10,869 nucleotides of DNA from an uncultured Campylobacter sp. (GTDB taxonomy: Bacteria > Campylobacterota > Campylobacteria > Campylobacterales > Campylobacteraceae), in assembly GCF_937980635.1 (NCBI RefSeq), contig NZ_CALJPG010000038.1, forward strand, positions 1-10,869. The letters run 5' to 3'. Shown in pieces: positions 1-7,259 of this stretch. How positions within the stretch are numbered: position 1 is the stretch's first letter; every line of letters begins with the position of its first letter. Made by a program: the position numbers and the translations under genes. The notes under the pieces are model-generated. The model searched no databases, had not been told where the DNA came from, and saw only the letters and a list, made by a program, of their open reading frames with translations.

Positions 1-252
1 TCTTTTGAGACGTTTTAGCGCTTTATAGGAGTTCTCTTTTTTTGGGTGGTATTTTTTGTATATTACAGCTACACGTAAATTTAAAAATATACCCGCGTAT
101 TTTTAATAATCACATAACTATAAAAGCTATAAGTCCATAAAGATATTGTTATTTGTGATTGCAATGCTCTATGGCTTCTTTTTATATTATGAGATGTTTT
201 AATACTATGCATGGAGCGCCCTTTCTTTTATCCCATCCTTTAAAAGCGTTCT

Positions 253-268
253 CTGCTTTTTAAAGCAG
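253..268. repeat. Short inverted repeat (7-bp arms)
   Basis: CTGCTTT at 253-259 and AAAGCAG at 262-268 are exact reverse complements around a TT centre. No T run follows on either strand, so it does not look like an intrinsic terminator. It is in gene-free sequence and its role is unknown. Confidence 0.45.
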
Positions 269-906
269 GCTTTAAATTCGGGCATAGCTTTTTAATGTGC
301 AAAATTTCTCTGCTTGCATCTTAATCTTAATAAATTTTACTTTAAATTCCTGTGTAGCCTTTTAAGGGATTGCGCTATTGGGTAATGTTATTGGGTGGTG
401 TTTAATCGTTTAAGACTAGTTTGTATATTTGAGTATTGCCGTCGTTAAAGAATCATCGTTATTTATTTGCCGTTTATTGGAATTTATGCCACCTTATAAT
501 ATTTTTAATCTTAGTCCAGTTTGGAATCTTTTGATACTTAGTACTGCGTTTTTTGATCTTAGTCCGGTTGGCTATAGCTGCTTCGATATGTATAATGTAG
601 CAACTGCCAGCGGTAGTATTTTGCTTATATTGTCATTGGGGTATTACACTGGTATTCGTAATGCGATGATTTTTGCGTATATCTCAGTTATTTGATATGG
701 ATTTTCGTAAGATTTGCTTATATGTTTCTTGCTTAAATTTATGCCGCTTTGTTTAAATTCTGCTTGATATTTATAGGCTCTTTGCCGTGTATGGTTTATC
801 CAGCTTCTTAGCTTTTTTTACAATTATTGAATATCTTGGTGTATGCGGATATATGGGTATTGAGCGTTTTGCCCGGCGTTTAGTCCGATATGAGTAGTAG
901 AGTATA

Positions 907-1572
907 TTCTTGCACTCCTTTATTATTCATGCTAGACTTGATTTACTTGATTTACTTATTCTTTTAATGTTTTTGCTGCCTTTCGATATATTTGCGATCG
1001 AGCGGATTGTGCGGACATTCTTTACTCCTTGATTATTCTTGCGATGCTTGCCATGCTTGATTTACTTGCTATTATGCTTACTATACTTGATTTGCTTGTT
1101 ATACTTATGTCTATTATTCTCGGCATATACCCGATTTACTTATCTCCATTAATATTTCTATCATCATTGATCTTTATTACTACTTTAGGTGCTTGATGTA
1201 TTGAGTTGCTACCTCAAATGCTACAGCTGCTTCAAGTGCCGTACTTTAAGCTTTACTTTGAAATAACATTTAAGTGCTTTAACACCTTAACACCTTAACA
1301 CCTTGATGCTTTAATGCTTTAATGCTTTAATCGCTGCAACTATTATTAAGCTTTGATGCTTGCTTTTAGTGCTATGAGTGTAAAAAGCTTTTAGAATATC
1401 CACTTTATCCTTTTATTCATTATTTGGTCTTTTCATTGCTCTTTTATATTCCTATATTATTTGTTTGCTCCATAATCTGATGGATGGCTGTTTTGGTGTT
1501 TGTTGGTATGTGAATAAATACTTTAGCGTTCTTTATTATTCTAGCTACTCTTGCCGTGCTCGATTTGCCCTC
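907..1572 (+). repeat. Divergent repeat family, three copies (about 907-957, 1019-1070, 1529-1572)
   Basis: Three segments share a core built from TTCTT, a TTTATTATTC-like stretch, a variable GCTTGCC-type piece and CTTGATTTACTT or CTCGATTTGCC. The first copy contains a 9-bp tandem duplication, ACTTGATTT at 936-944 and 945-953. In one frame the second and third copies both give an IILA-x-LA-x-LDL-type hydrophobic peptide, which could mean they descend from membrane-protein coding sequence. Low-complexity T-rich DNA can also produce such a resemblance. The alignment was made by eye and has gaps. Confidence 0.4.
1275..1330 (+). repeat. Two interleaved octamer tandem arrays
   Basis: TGCTTTAA occurs at 1275-1282. 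AACACCTT follows three times in perfect tandem at 1281-1288, 1289-1296 and 1297-1304. After a two-base spacer, TGCTTTAA occurs three more times in perfect tandem at 1307-1314, 1315-1322 and 1323-1330. The units are the same length and both contain CTT and TTAA when read cyclically, so one array may have arisen from the other by slippage and mutation. The unit length is not a multiple of three, so copy-number change would shift any frame across it, but no credible gene crosses it. Confidence 0.85.
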
Positions 1573-1831
1573 CTCTATTCCGCTACTTTTTATCTATTTA
1601 CTTAAATTTTGAATCATCACCTCTGTATTTTATAAGTCTTGGCAATGTGTAAGAAATTGCATCGCTTGCCCATGCTTTTAAAGAAGCTTAAGGGCTTTTA
1701 GGCACTTTTTAGCTAAGAAGGAAAGCTCAAAAAGAGTATCAATAAATTTCGACTAAGTAGTTTTTAAGATCTTTCTAATATAATCCCCGACGCATAAGGA
1801 CAAAAATAGTGCCTTAAACTTTATCTACTAC

Positions 1832-1858
1832 TGTATTCTTTATACTAATAAGAATACA
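1832..1858. repeat. Perfect 9-bp inverted repeat with 9-base loop
   Basis: TGTATTCTT at 1832-1840 pairs exactly with AAGAATACA at 1850-1858. Only TTTT follows on the + strand and the stem is AT-rich, so at best it is a weak terminator. A TATAAT hexamer lies about 50 bases upstream at 1779-1784, which would fit a very short transcript, but nothing else supports one. Confidence 0.5.
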
Positions 1859-2030
1859 TTTTACGGATAAGCGTTTAAAGCACTAAGTAAAAATTGTGTT
1901 TGATTAGCCTACTTAAGGGTTTAAGCCTTGAGCTGCTACAAAGCTTAAGCTAAATTTCTTAAGGTCTATAGGTTTTAACCCATTTTTGCTTATTATTTAA
2001 AGTCTCCTTAAGGGATAGCAAATTTTGTTA

Positions 2031-2050
2031 TATAGTCTTTAACGACTATA
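2031..2050. repeat. Perfect 7-bp inverted repeat
   Basis: TATAGTC at 2031-2037 and GACTATA at 2044-2050 are exact reverse complements around a six-base centre. No T tract follows, so terminator function is unlikely. It resembles a generic operator-like palindrome, but there is no adjacent gene for it to control. Confidence 0.45.
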
Positions 2051-2513
2051 GAGCTATATTCTGTAATCACGTATTATGGGGCGTTTTTAAAAGTTGCATA
2101 GATACTACACGGGACACCAATAATCCTTTACAATTATAGAATTCTAACCGGTGCTTTTTAATTAATACGCTAAATTTATAATTACGATGCTTTTGTAAAT
2201 GCAAATTAGGGCCACTCGATAGTAATAAATGGCTTTTTCGATAATGTATCCAAGCGATAGAGTTCGATGCATAGATGAAATTTAATAGTCATAGCTAAAA
2301 AGCAAAAAACAATTCTAACTTTGATACCGCAATAGCTAAATGTCATCCTTACTCTTTAGTAAAATAGCATTTGCTGATTTAGCGCCAATATATAATTTTG
2401 CTAAGGTTCGTGCAACATAATATTCCATATAAAGCGCCGCAGTAGGGAGTTTTATCAAAGCAGCCTTTACATTCAACCGTAACACCCCAATATAGAAATA
2501 AATTATTTAAAAT

Positions 2514-3443
2514 TTATCTATTTTCGGAATTACAGGTTTTAAATTTATCATAAACCAATACTACAAAGGTAGAAAGCATAAGTCCTATTATTGCAGATAT
2601 TGCTAAAATGATTAGTTTTTTAGGCTTTGCTGGGCGATCAGATAAAACTATATTAGAAATTATATGAGAAGTTTTAAAATTAAAATCAGAAAGCCTACTT
2701 TCTATAATACTCTTTTTCTTCATTAAATCAGGAATTTGTACTAGAGTTATAGCACTCATTTCGTCACTTAGTTTAGGTATATTGTCGTTTAAAATTTTAT
2801 CTTTTATATTCATTAACTCCATCAGTTTTAATTCGCCAGCATCGCTAAGCTTTTCTTTCTTGTTCAACATGTCTATTTGATCATCTATTTTGGCTATCTG
2901 AATACCTTTTAAATATTCTATGCGTTCTTTTAAATTACGAATTTTATCATTTTTTAAATAACTTATCTGCGAATCAATACTTACCGATTGTTCGCGTACA
3001 GCCTTTTTATATTCATCTAAAACTATAGCATCTTCTTTGCTTAAATCTGCCACCATCTCATCTATCTGTTTTTTTAGTAATTCGTTTGATTTGGCAAACG
3101 CCGTTATAATAAATATATTGGCGCTATCTTTATCGGCGACGATACTATCAACCGTTACGTTCTTGTCCTTAATATCCTTTAGTCCATCAATATATTTTAC
3201 TCTAAGCTCATGCATCCGAACGGATCTTTCGGTTATATACTGTGGCATACCAGTTTCATTATTATAATAGGCGGTTTCTACCATTGCCGTTGCTTTATAC
3301 CACGGAGTAGCAAATAGAATGTACAAAAGCTCAATCGCAATAAATCCGCAAGTTACTATACAAATTTGCTTTTTATATTTCCATATCTTTTTTGCCAAAT
3401 CTAGCAAATCAATCTCATCATCTTCACAATAATTCTGTTGCAT
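2514..3443 (-). CDS. wzz: Wzz-type polysaccharide chain-length determinant
   Basis: This 309-residue inner-membrane protein has the Wzz (polysaccharide co-polymerase class 1) layout. A short cytoplasmic N-terminus with DLAKKIWKYKK leads into a first membrane helix at about residues 26-45. A long periplasmic part rich in charged, coiled-coil-like helices follows. A proline-containing segment (DRPAKPKK, about 269-276) then precedes a second membrane helix at about 277-298. There is no Walker-motif kinase domain, so it is not a class 2 co-polymerase. Such proteins work with Wzy to set the modal length of the polymer. It is the last gene of the operon, 22 bases after the wbaP-like gene. A GGAG motif seven bases before the ATG supports the start. 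It is visibly more AT-rich than the three genes just upstream. The periplasmic sequence of this family is poorly conserved, so the call rests mainly on architecture and position. Confidence 0.85.
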   Translation of the reverse strand: MQQNYCEDDEIDLLDLAKKIWKYKKQICIVTCGFIAIELLYILFATPWYKATAMVETAYYNNETGMPQYITERSVRMHELRVKYIDGLKDIKDKNVTVDSIVADKDSANIFIITAFAKSNELLKKQIDEMVADLSKEDAIVLDEYKKAVREQSVSIDSQISYLKNDKIRNLKERIEYLKGIQIAKIDDQIDMLNKKEKLSDAGELKLMELMNIKDKILNDNIPKLSDEMSAITLVQIPDLMKKKSIIESRLSDFNFKTSHIISNIVLSDRPAKPKKLIILAISAIIGLMLSTFVVLVYDKFKTCNSENR

Positions 3444-3465
3444 ATTTCTTCTCCAAATTTAAAAT

Positions 3466-4776
3466 TTAAATTGCGCCCTCGCGAACAAGGACCACCTTAA
3501 AGGTTTTTATGATTATCACGATATCGTTCCATATCGACCAGTTTTTCATATACCACGTATCCATGCCCGCCCTGGTCGCAAAATCCACATCGCTGCGCCC
3601 GCTCACCTGCCAAAGCCCCGTAATGCCGGGCTTGACGGCTAGGATGAGATCTGCATATTCACCCATATCCTTGCGCTCGTATTGCGCGCACGGGCGAGGA
3701 CCTACGATGCTCATTTCACCCTTTAGGACATTGATCAGCTGCGGAAGCTCATCGAGCGAGCTTTTGCGCAAAAAATCGCCCAGCTTCGTGATGCGCGGAT
3801 CGTGCTCGTATTTATGATATTTTTCAAAATACTCCACCTCTTGCGGATTTTGCTTTAGATACTGCGCTAAAATTTCATCGCCATTCTCTTTCATCGAGCG
3901 AAATTTCAGACACCCAAACGGCTTGCCGCCAAATCCCATCCTTTGATGCGAAAAAAATATGCTCCCTGCGGGCTCTTTTAGCTTCATCATCAGCGCGATT
4001 ATGCCAAAAATCGGCACCAGCAGAGGAAGCGCTAAGAAAATTAGCACCAAATCAAGCCCGCGTTTAAGCGCTAAATTTAAAGGGCTTTTCAAAGAATTTC
4101 GTATCGCAAAGAGGCTGGTGCGCGAGGCAAAAACGCTGTAAATATCTGCCTGCGTAAAATCGTATGAGCGCAGCACGGGGGTGAATAAAATTTCTTTGTT
4201 TTTTCTGATGTTATGTTCGATAAGCTCGTTCAAAGCCTCCGCACCAAGCCTGCTTCCGCCAATAAACAGCACGTCGTAATCGCCGCCAAGAGCTCTAACA
4301 TATCCTAAATACGCGCTTTCTAAGACGGCACTCTCAAATTCCTCGCCCTCGCCTAAAATTTTCGCCCTCTTCTGCCATAATCCAAATTTAAAAAGCTTCC
4401 TTTTCGTTACCAGCTTAAAAAGCGGCAAAACTACCGCCATAAAGGTAAAGCTCAAAATAAAGCTGGCGCGAGAAAATTCGTAATTGACTTTGATTAAAGC
4501 AAGCAACGCAAGGCTGAGTAAAAGCCCAAAAAAGCAGCTTCTCACTAAAATTCTACTCTCGTGCCAAAAATCATACCTTCTCGAATAGATCCCCTGATAA
4601 AAAAATAGAAATATCATTATGACGTAGGATGGCGCGAAGCCTTGATACCTGCCAATGTCCAGCAGCACGCTATCGCCGTAGAGCAGATTTTTAAGCGCCA
4701 CGGCAAGTCCGAAGCAAAGCCAGATGCCGAAAATATCGACCGCCAAGATTATCAAAACGCAGAGTTGCTTTTTCAT
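3466..4776 (-). CDS. wbaP: WbaP-type undecaprenyl-phosphate sugar-1-phosphate transferase
   Basis: This polyisoprenyl-phosphate hexose-1-phosphate transferase would start lipid-linked repeat-unit synthesis by moving a sugar phosphate from a nucleotide sugar to undecaprenyl phosphate. Numbered from the start chosen here (436 residues), four membrane helices occupy the first 125 residues. A soluble middle domain follows, then a fifth hydrophobic segment at about 239-264 and the catalytic bacterial sugar transferase domain. Visible signatures are KFRSM (291-295), the DELPQ catalytic motif (342-346), GPRP (359-362) and a GITGLWQVSGR stretch. The C-terminus, KNWSIWNDIVIIIKTF ending in REGAI, resembles the WbaP (galactose-phosphate) branch more than WcaJ, but the sugar is not certain. 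An upstream in-frame ATG at 4797 would add seven residues, but it lacks a ribosome binding site; the ATG at 4776 has AGGAG five bases before it and lies one base after the manC stop. Confidence 0.9.
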   Translation of the reverse strand: MKKQLCVLIILAVDIFGIWLCFGLAVALKNLLYGDSVLLDIGRYQGFAPSYVIMIFLFFYQGIYSRRYDFWHESRILVRSCFFGLLLSLALLALIKVNYEFSRASFILSFTFMAVVLPLFKLVTKRKLFKFGLWQKRAKILGEGEEFESAVLESAYLGYVRALGGDYDVLFIGGSRLGAEALNELIEHNIRKNKEILFTPVLRSYDFTQADIYSVFASRTSLFAIRNSLKSPLNLALKRGLDLVLIFLALPLLVPIFGIIALMMKLKEPAGSIFFSHQRMGFGGKPFGCLKFRSMKENGDEILAQYLKQNPQEVEYFEKYHKYEHDPRITKLGDFLRKSSLDELPQLINVLKGEMSIVGPRPCAQYERKDMGEYADLILAVKPGITGLWQVSGRSDVDFATRAGMDTWYMKNWSIWNDIVIIIKTFKVVLVREGAI

Positions 4777-4777
4777 C

Positions 4778-6142
4778 CTAGCTCCTATTAAAATCATCTT
4801 GCAGGCGCACGATATCGTCCTCGCCGGTGTAGCTGCCGACTTGAGCTTCGATTAGCACGACGGGGATTTTACCCTCGTTTGCGAGGCGATGGACCTCACC
4901 CATCCTAATGAACGTCGATTCATTCTCGCGCAGCAAAAAATTTCGCTCGCCCACAGTCACGGTCGCAGTGCCGCTAACGACGATCCAGTGCTCGTTGCGA
5001 TGGTAGTGCTTTTGCAGCGATAGCCGCTTGCCGGGCTTAACGACGATGCGCTTGATCTTGTAGCCGCGCTCGTCTTCGAGCACCGTATAGCTACCCCACG
5101 GGCGGTGCGTCGTTACGTGCACGCGCGCTAGATCGCTACCGCCTAGCCGCTCCACCACCTGCTTTACCTTTTGAGTAGAGCCTTTTTTGCATATGAGCAG
5201 GGCGTCTTTAGTATCGACGATAGCGAGATCCTCGACATCTATGGCGGCTATCGTGCGGCCCGAGCCGATGATGAGATTGTTTTTAGAATTTAGAGCGATA
5301 TTTTGCTCGCTAGCGGTGTTGCCGTTCGCGTCTTTGGACAGCTCGGCGTCTAAGCTATCAAAGCTTCCCAGATCGCTCCAGCCTATGTCTGCGGGCACGA
5401 CCTTAGCAAGGCTCGTGCGCTCCATAACTGCGTAATCGATGCTATCTGCAGGGATCTCTTGCATATCGCCCAGTTTAATTCTAATCGGATTTTCCGCGTT
5501 AGAATTTTCGTGCGCACGAACGCAGGCTTTGTAAATTTCGGGGCTACGCGCTTTTAGTTCGCCTAAAAATACGCCCGCTTTAAACATAAACATGCCGCTG
5601 TTCCAGTAAAAATTCCCCGCCGCTATGTAGCTTTGCGCCGCTGCAAGCTCGGGCTTTTCGTGAAATTTTAACACGTCATTACCGTTTGCTTCGATATAGC
5701 CGTAACCCGTATTTGCATCCGTAGGCTTGATACCAAACATCACCAAAAATCCCTGCTTCGCAAGCTCGTGCGCGCGCAAGACGCTGTTTTTATACGCCGC
5801 CTCATCTCTAATTAGATGGTCGCTCGGCGTTACGAAAACGATCTCCTCGGCCTTTAGGCTCAAACACGCAAGCGCGATCGCAGGAGCCGTATTTCTGCCG
5901 ACGGGCTCGAGTAGAAATTTCACGCCGCGCGCGCCTAAAACCTCAAGCTGATCGAGCGCCAAAAAATACTGCTGCTCGTTCGAGACGACGAGCGTGCGCT
6001 CGCATAGCGGGGAATTTCGCTCGTAGCTCATCATAAAAAGCGAGCGATCATCAAAGAGGCGCACGAACTGCTTCGGCATAAGCGTGCGGCTGATGGGCCA
6101 CAGCCTCGTGCCGCTACCGCCGCTTAGGATTATATTAGTCAT
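4778..6142 (-). CDS. manC: Mannose-1-phosphate guanylyltransferase / mannose-6-phosphate isomerase
   Basis: This bifunctional cytoplasmic enzyme makes GDP-mannose from mannose-1-phosphate and GTP, and also interconverts fructose-6-phosphate and mannose-6-phosphate. The 454 residues are close to the usual length. The N-terminal nucleotidyltransferase domain shows GGSGTRLWPISR at 8-19 with PKQF at 23-26, then TPSDHL near 105-110, FHEKP near 160-164, WNSGMFMF near 180-187 and DIGWSDLGS near 252-260. The C-terminal cupin has RPWGSY and the type II isomerase signature at 377-391, with Q377, H379, H381, R382, E384, H385 and G391. It overlaps the upstream glycosyltransferase by eight bases; AAGGAC lies about nine bases before the ATG. 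It is GC-rich: 41 of 60 bases in 5101-5160 are G or C. The phosphomannomutase linking its two reactions is not in the window. GDP-mannose probably feeds the adjacent GT4 enzymes or is converted by enzymes encoded elsewhere. Confidence 0.96.
   Translation of the reverse strand: MTNIILSGGSGTRLWPISRTLMPKQFVRLFDDRSLFMMSYERNSPLCERTLVVSNEQQYFLALDQLEVLGARGVKFLLEPVGRNTAPAIALACLSLKAEEIVFVTPSDHLIRDEAAYKNSVLRAHELAKQGFLVMFGIKPTDANTGYGYIEANGNDVLKFHEKPELAAAQSYIAAGNFYWNSGMFMFKAGVFLGELKARSPEIYKACVRAHENSNAENPIRIKLGDMQEIPADSIDYAVMERTSLAKVVPADIGWSDLGSFDSLDAELSKDANGNTASEQNIALNSKNNLIIGSGRTIAAIDVEDLAIVDTKDALLICKKGSTQKVKQVVERLGGSDLARVHVTTHRPWGSYTVLEDERGYKIKRIVVKPGKRLSLQKHYHRNEHWIVVSGTATVTVGERNFLLRENESTFIRMGEVHRLANEGKIPVVLIEAQVGSYTGEDDIVRLQDDFNRS
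4782..4786 (-). promoter_or_regulatory. Ribosome binding site deciding the wbaP start
   Basis: AGGAG on the minus strand lies five bases before the ATG at 4776-4774, inside the last codons of manC. The alternative ATG at 4797 has no purine-rich match before it. The motif therefore favours the shorter protein and suggests translation re-initiates after manC termination. Confidence 0.7.
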
Positions 6143-7259
6143 TTAGGCCGTCCTTAAATTCCTCATATTTTTTCTCGACGTAGCTTTTGATCTCGGCTTC
6201 AAAGCGCGCGCGCGAAAATTTTAAAGAATTTTCTCTGATTTTTACAGGCTCAAATTTATCATAATTTTGCTCAAATTTAGCTACGGCGGCGAGCAGCTCC
6301 TTTGCGTTTTGCTCCATAAAATACAGCCCGCTCTTGCCATCAAGTACCGTCTCGCGAGCGCCGCCGCGCCCAAAGCAGATCACCGGCGTGCCGCACGCCT
6401 GCGCTTCTACCGGCGTAATGCCAAAGTCCTCCTCGGCGGCAAAAACAAACGCCTTAGCTCGCCCCATAAGATCCGCCATCGTTTCATCGTCTGCGAAGCC
6501 CAAAAGCTCGACATTTTTGCCCGCTTTTGACTTGATTTTCGCCATATCAGGCCCATCGCCGATAACTAGCAGCTTTTTATCCATCTGCGAAAACGCCTCG
6601 ACGATGAGATCGATCTTTTTATACGGCACCATGCGCGAGGCGGTAAGGTAAAACTCCTCTTTAGCTTCGCGCAGCATAAATTTATCCACATCCACGGGCG
6701 GATAGATGACGTCGCTAGGCTTGCCGTATGTTTTTTTGATACGGCGCGCGATGTAGCGGCTGTTTGCGACGTAGTGATCCACGCGGTTTGCGGTGCTCGC
6801 GTCCCAAAGCCTAATTTTATGTAAAAAATACTTCGCCAGCATGCCCTTTAAACCGCGGTCCAGCCCGCTTTCGCGCAAGTACTGATGATACAGATCCCAT
6901 GCGTAGCGGATCGGCGTGTGCACATAAGCGATGTGGAGTTGATTTGAGTGCGTGAGAATCCCCTTTGCGACGGCATGCGAACTAGATAGTACAACGTCGT
7001 AGCCGCTTAGATCAAACTGCTCGATCGCGAGCGGAAATAGCGGCAGATAGTTGCGGTATTTATCCTTCGCAAAGGGCAGCTTCTGGATAAAGCTCGTGTG
7101 GGCGCGCTTGCCTTTTAAAATTTTATTTCTGTCGGCATCGGTTAAAAAGTCGATGAGGCTGTAAATTTCAAAATCATCCCAGATATCGGTAAAACTCTCG
7201 ACGCATTTCTCCGCGCCTGCATAGGTGCTAAACCAGTCGTGGATAAGGGCTTTTTTCAT
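6135..7259 (-). CDS. GT4-family glycosyltransferase (WbaZ/mannosyltransferase-like)
   Basis: This 374-residue GT-B enzyme probably adds a sugar to the lipid-linked unit on the cytoplasmic face of the membrane. The N-terminal half opens with KKALIHDWFSTYAGAEK, a glycine-containing loop typical of this subgroup, and carries HTPIRYAWDLYH at about 114-125. The donor-binding half shows TASRMVPYKKIDLIVEAF (206-223), VIGDGP (232-237) and the GT4 E-x7-E pair E277 and E285 in EEDFGITPVE, followed by ACGTPVI. Members of this subgroup are often mannosyltransferases in O-antigen loci, and manC directly downstream fits that, but donor and linkage are inferred. Its ATG overlaps the upstream gene's TGA as ATGA, with GGAGAG about seven bases before it. 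Base composition is GC-rich like manC, unlike the upstream glycosyltransferases. Confidence 0.9.
   Translation of the reverse strand: MKKALIHDWFSTYAGAEKCVESFTDIWDDFEIYSLIDFLTDADRNKILKGKRAHTSFIQKLPFAKDKYRNYLPLFPLAIEQFDLSGYDVVLSSSHAVAKGILTHSNQLHIAYVHTPIRYAWDLYHQYLRESGLDRGLKGMLAKYFLHKIRLWDASTANRVDHYVANSRYIARRIKKTYGKPSDVIYPPVDVDKFMLREAKEEFYLTASRMVPYKKIDLIVEAFSQMDKKLLVIGDGPDMAKIKSKAGKNVELLGFADDETMADLMGRAKAFVFAAEEDFGITPVEAQACGTPVICFGRGGARETVLDGKSGLYFMEQNAKELLAAVAKFEQNYDKFEPVKIRENSLKFSRARFEAEIKSYVEKKYEEFKDGLND

Larger units (their letters stand above)
1..2513. other. 2.5-kb gene-free, T-rich region flanking the polysaccharide operon
   Basis: No open frame here has a recognisable product, a ribosome binding site and a normal start together. 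The + strand is strongly T-rich over roughly the first 1.7 kb: in 901-960, 30 of 60 bases are T and 14 are A. From about 1700 the composition is more balanced. The region holds short tandem octamers, a divergent repeat family and small inverted repeats, listed separately. I looked for tRNA T-arm signatures and rRNA-like blocks and saw none. It begins right after the stop codon of wzz, and I see no clear Rho-independent terminator for the operon in the first few hundred bases. It could be a decayed gene block, an untranslated 3' region or a hidden RNA locus; the sequence alone does not decide. Confidence 0.7.

Noticed and set aside
429..695. An 88-codon + strand open frame starting at TTG
   Set aside because: It has no ribosome binding site, no recognisable domain and an odd composition, and lies in T-rich gene-free sequence where hydrophobic open frames arise by chance.
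1044..1196. A 50-codon hydrophobic open frame beginning at ATG
   Set aside because: No ribosome binding site is seen; its leucine/isoleucine-rich content follows from the T-rich repeats rather than from a recognisable protein.
1385..1600. An open + strand stretch of about 70 codons rich in Tyr, Phe and Leu
   Set aside because: It lacks an early start codon with a ribosome binding site and matches nothing I recognise.
2031..2050. Inverted repeat considered as a terminator or attachment site
   Set aside because: There is no following T run, no integrase gene and no duplicated core elsewhere in the window.
2284..2315. Possible operon terminator near the AGCTAAAAAGCAAAAAAC stretch
   Set aside because: The A run would be Us in the minus strand transcript, but the only stem beside it is three base pairs, too weak for an intrinsic terminator.
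1..2513. CRISPR array, tRNA, rRNA or insertion sequence in the gene-free region
   Set aside because: There are no regularly spaced direct repeats of CRISPR length, no T-arm/anticodon arrangement, no rRNA-like blocks and no transposase fragment visible.
4774..4797. Start of the wbaP-like gene at ATG 4797
   Set aside because: No ribosome binding site precedes it, whereas ATG 4776 has AGGAG at good spacing. The longer form remains possible.
6267..6651. + strand open frames opposite the GT4 gene
   Set aside because: They are antisense shadows of a gene with clear GT4 motifs, helped by its GC-rich codon use.
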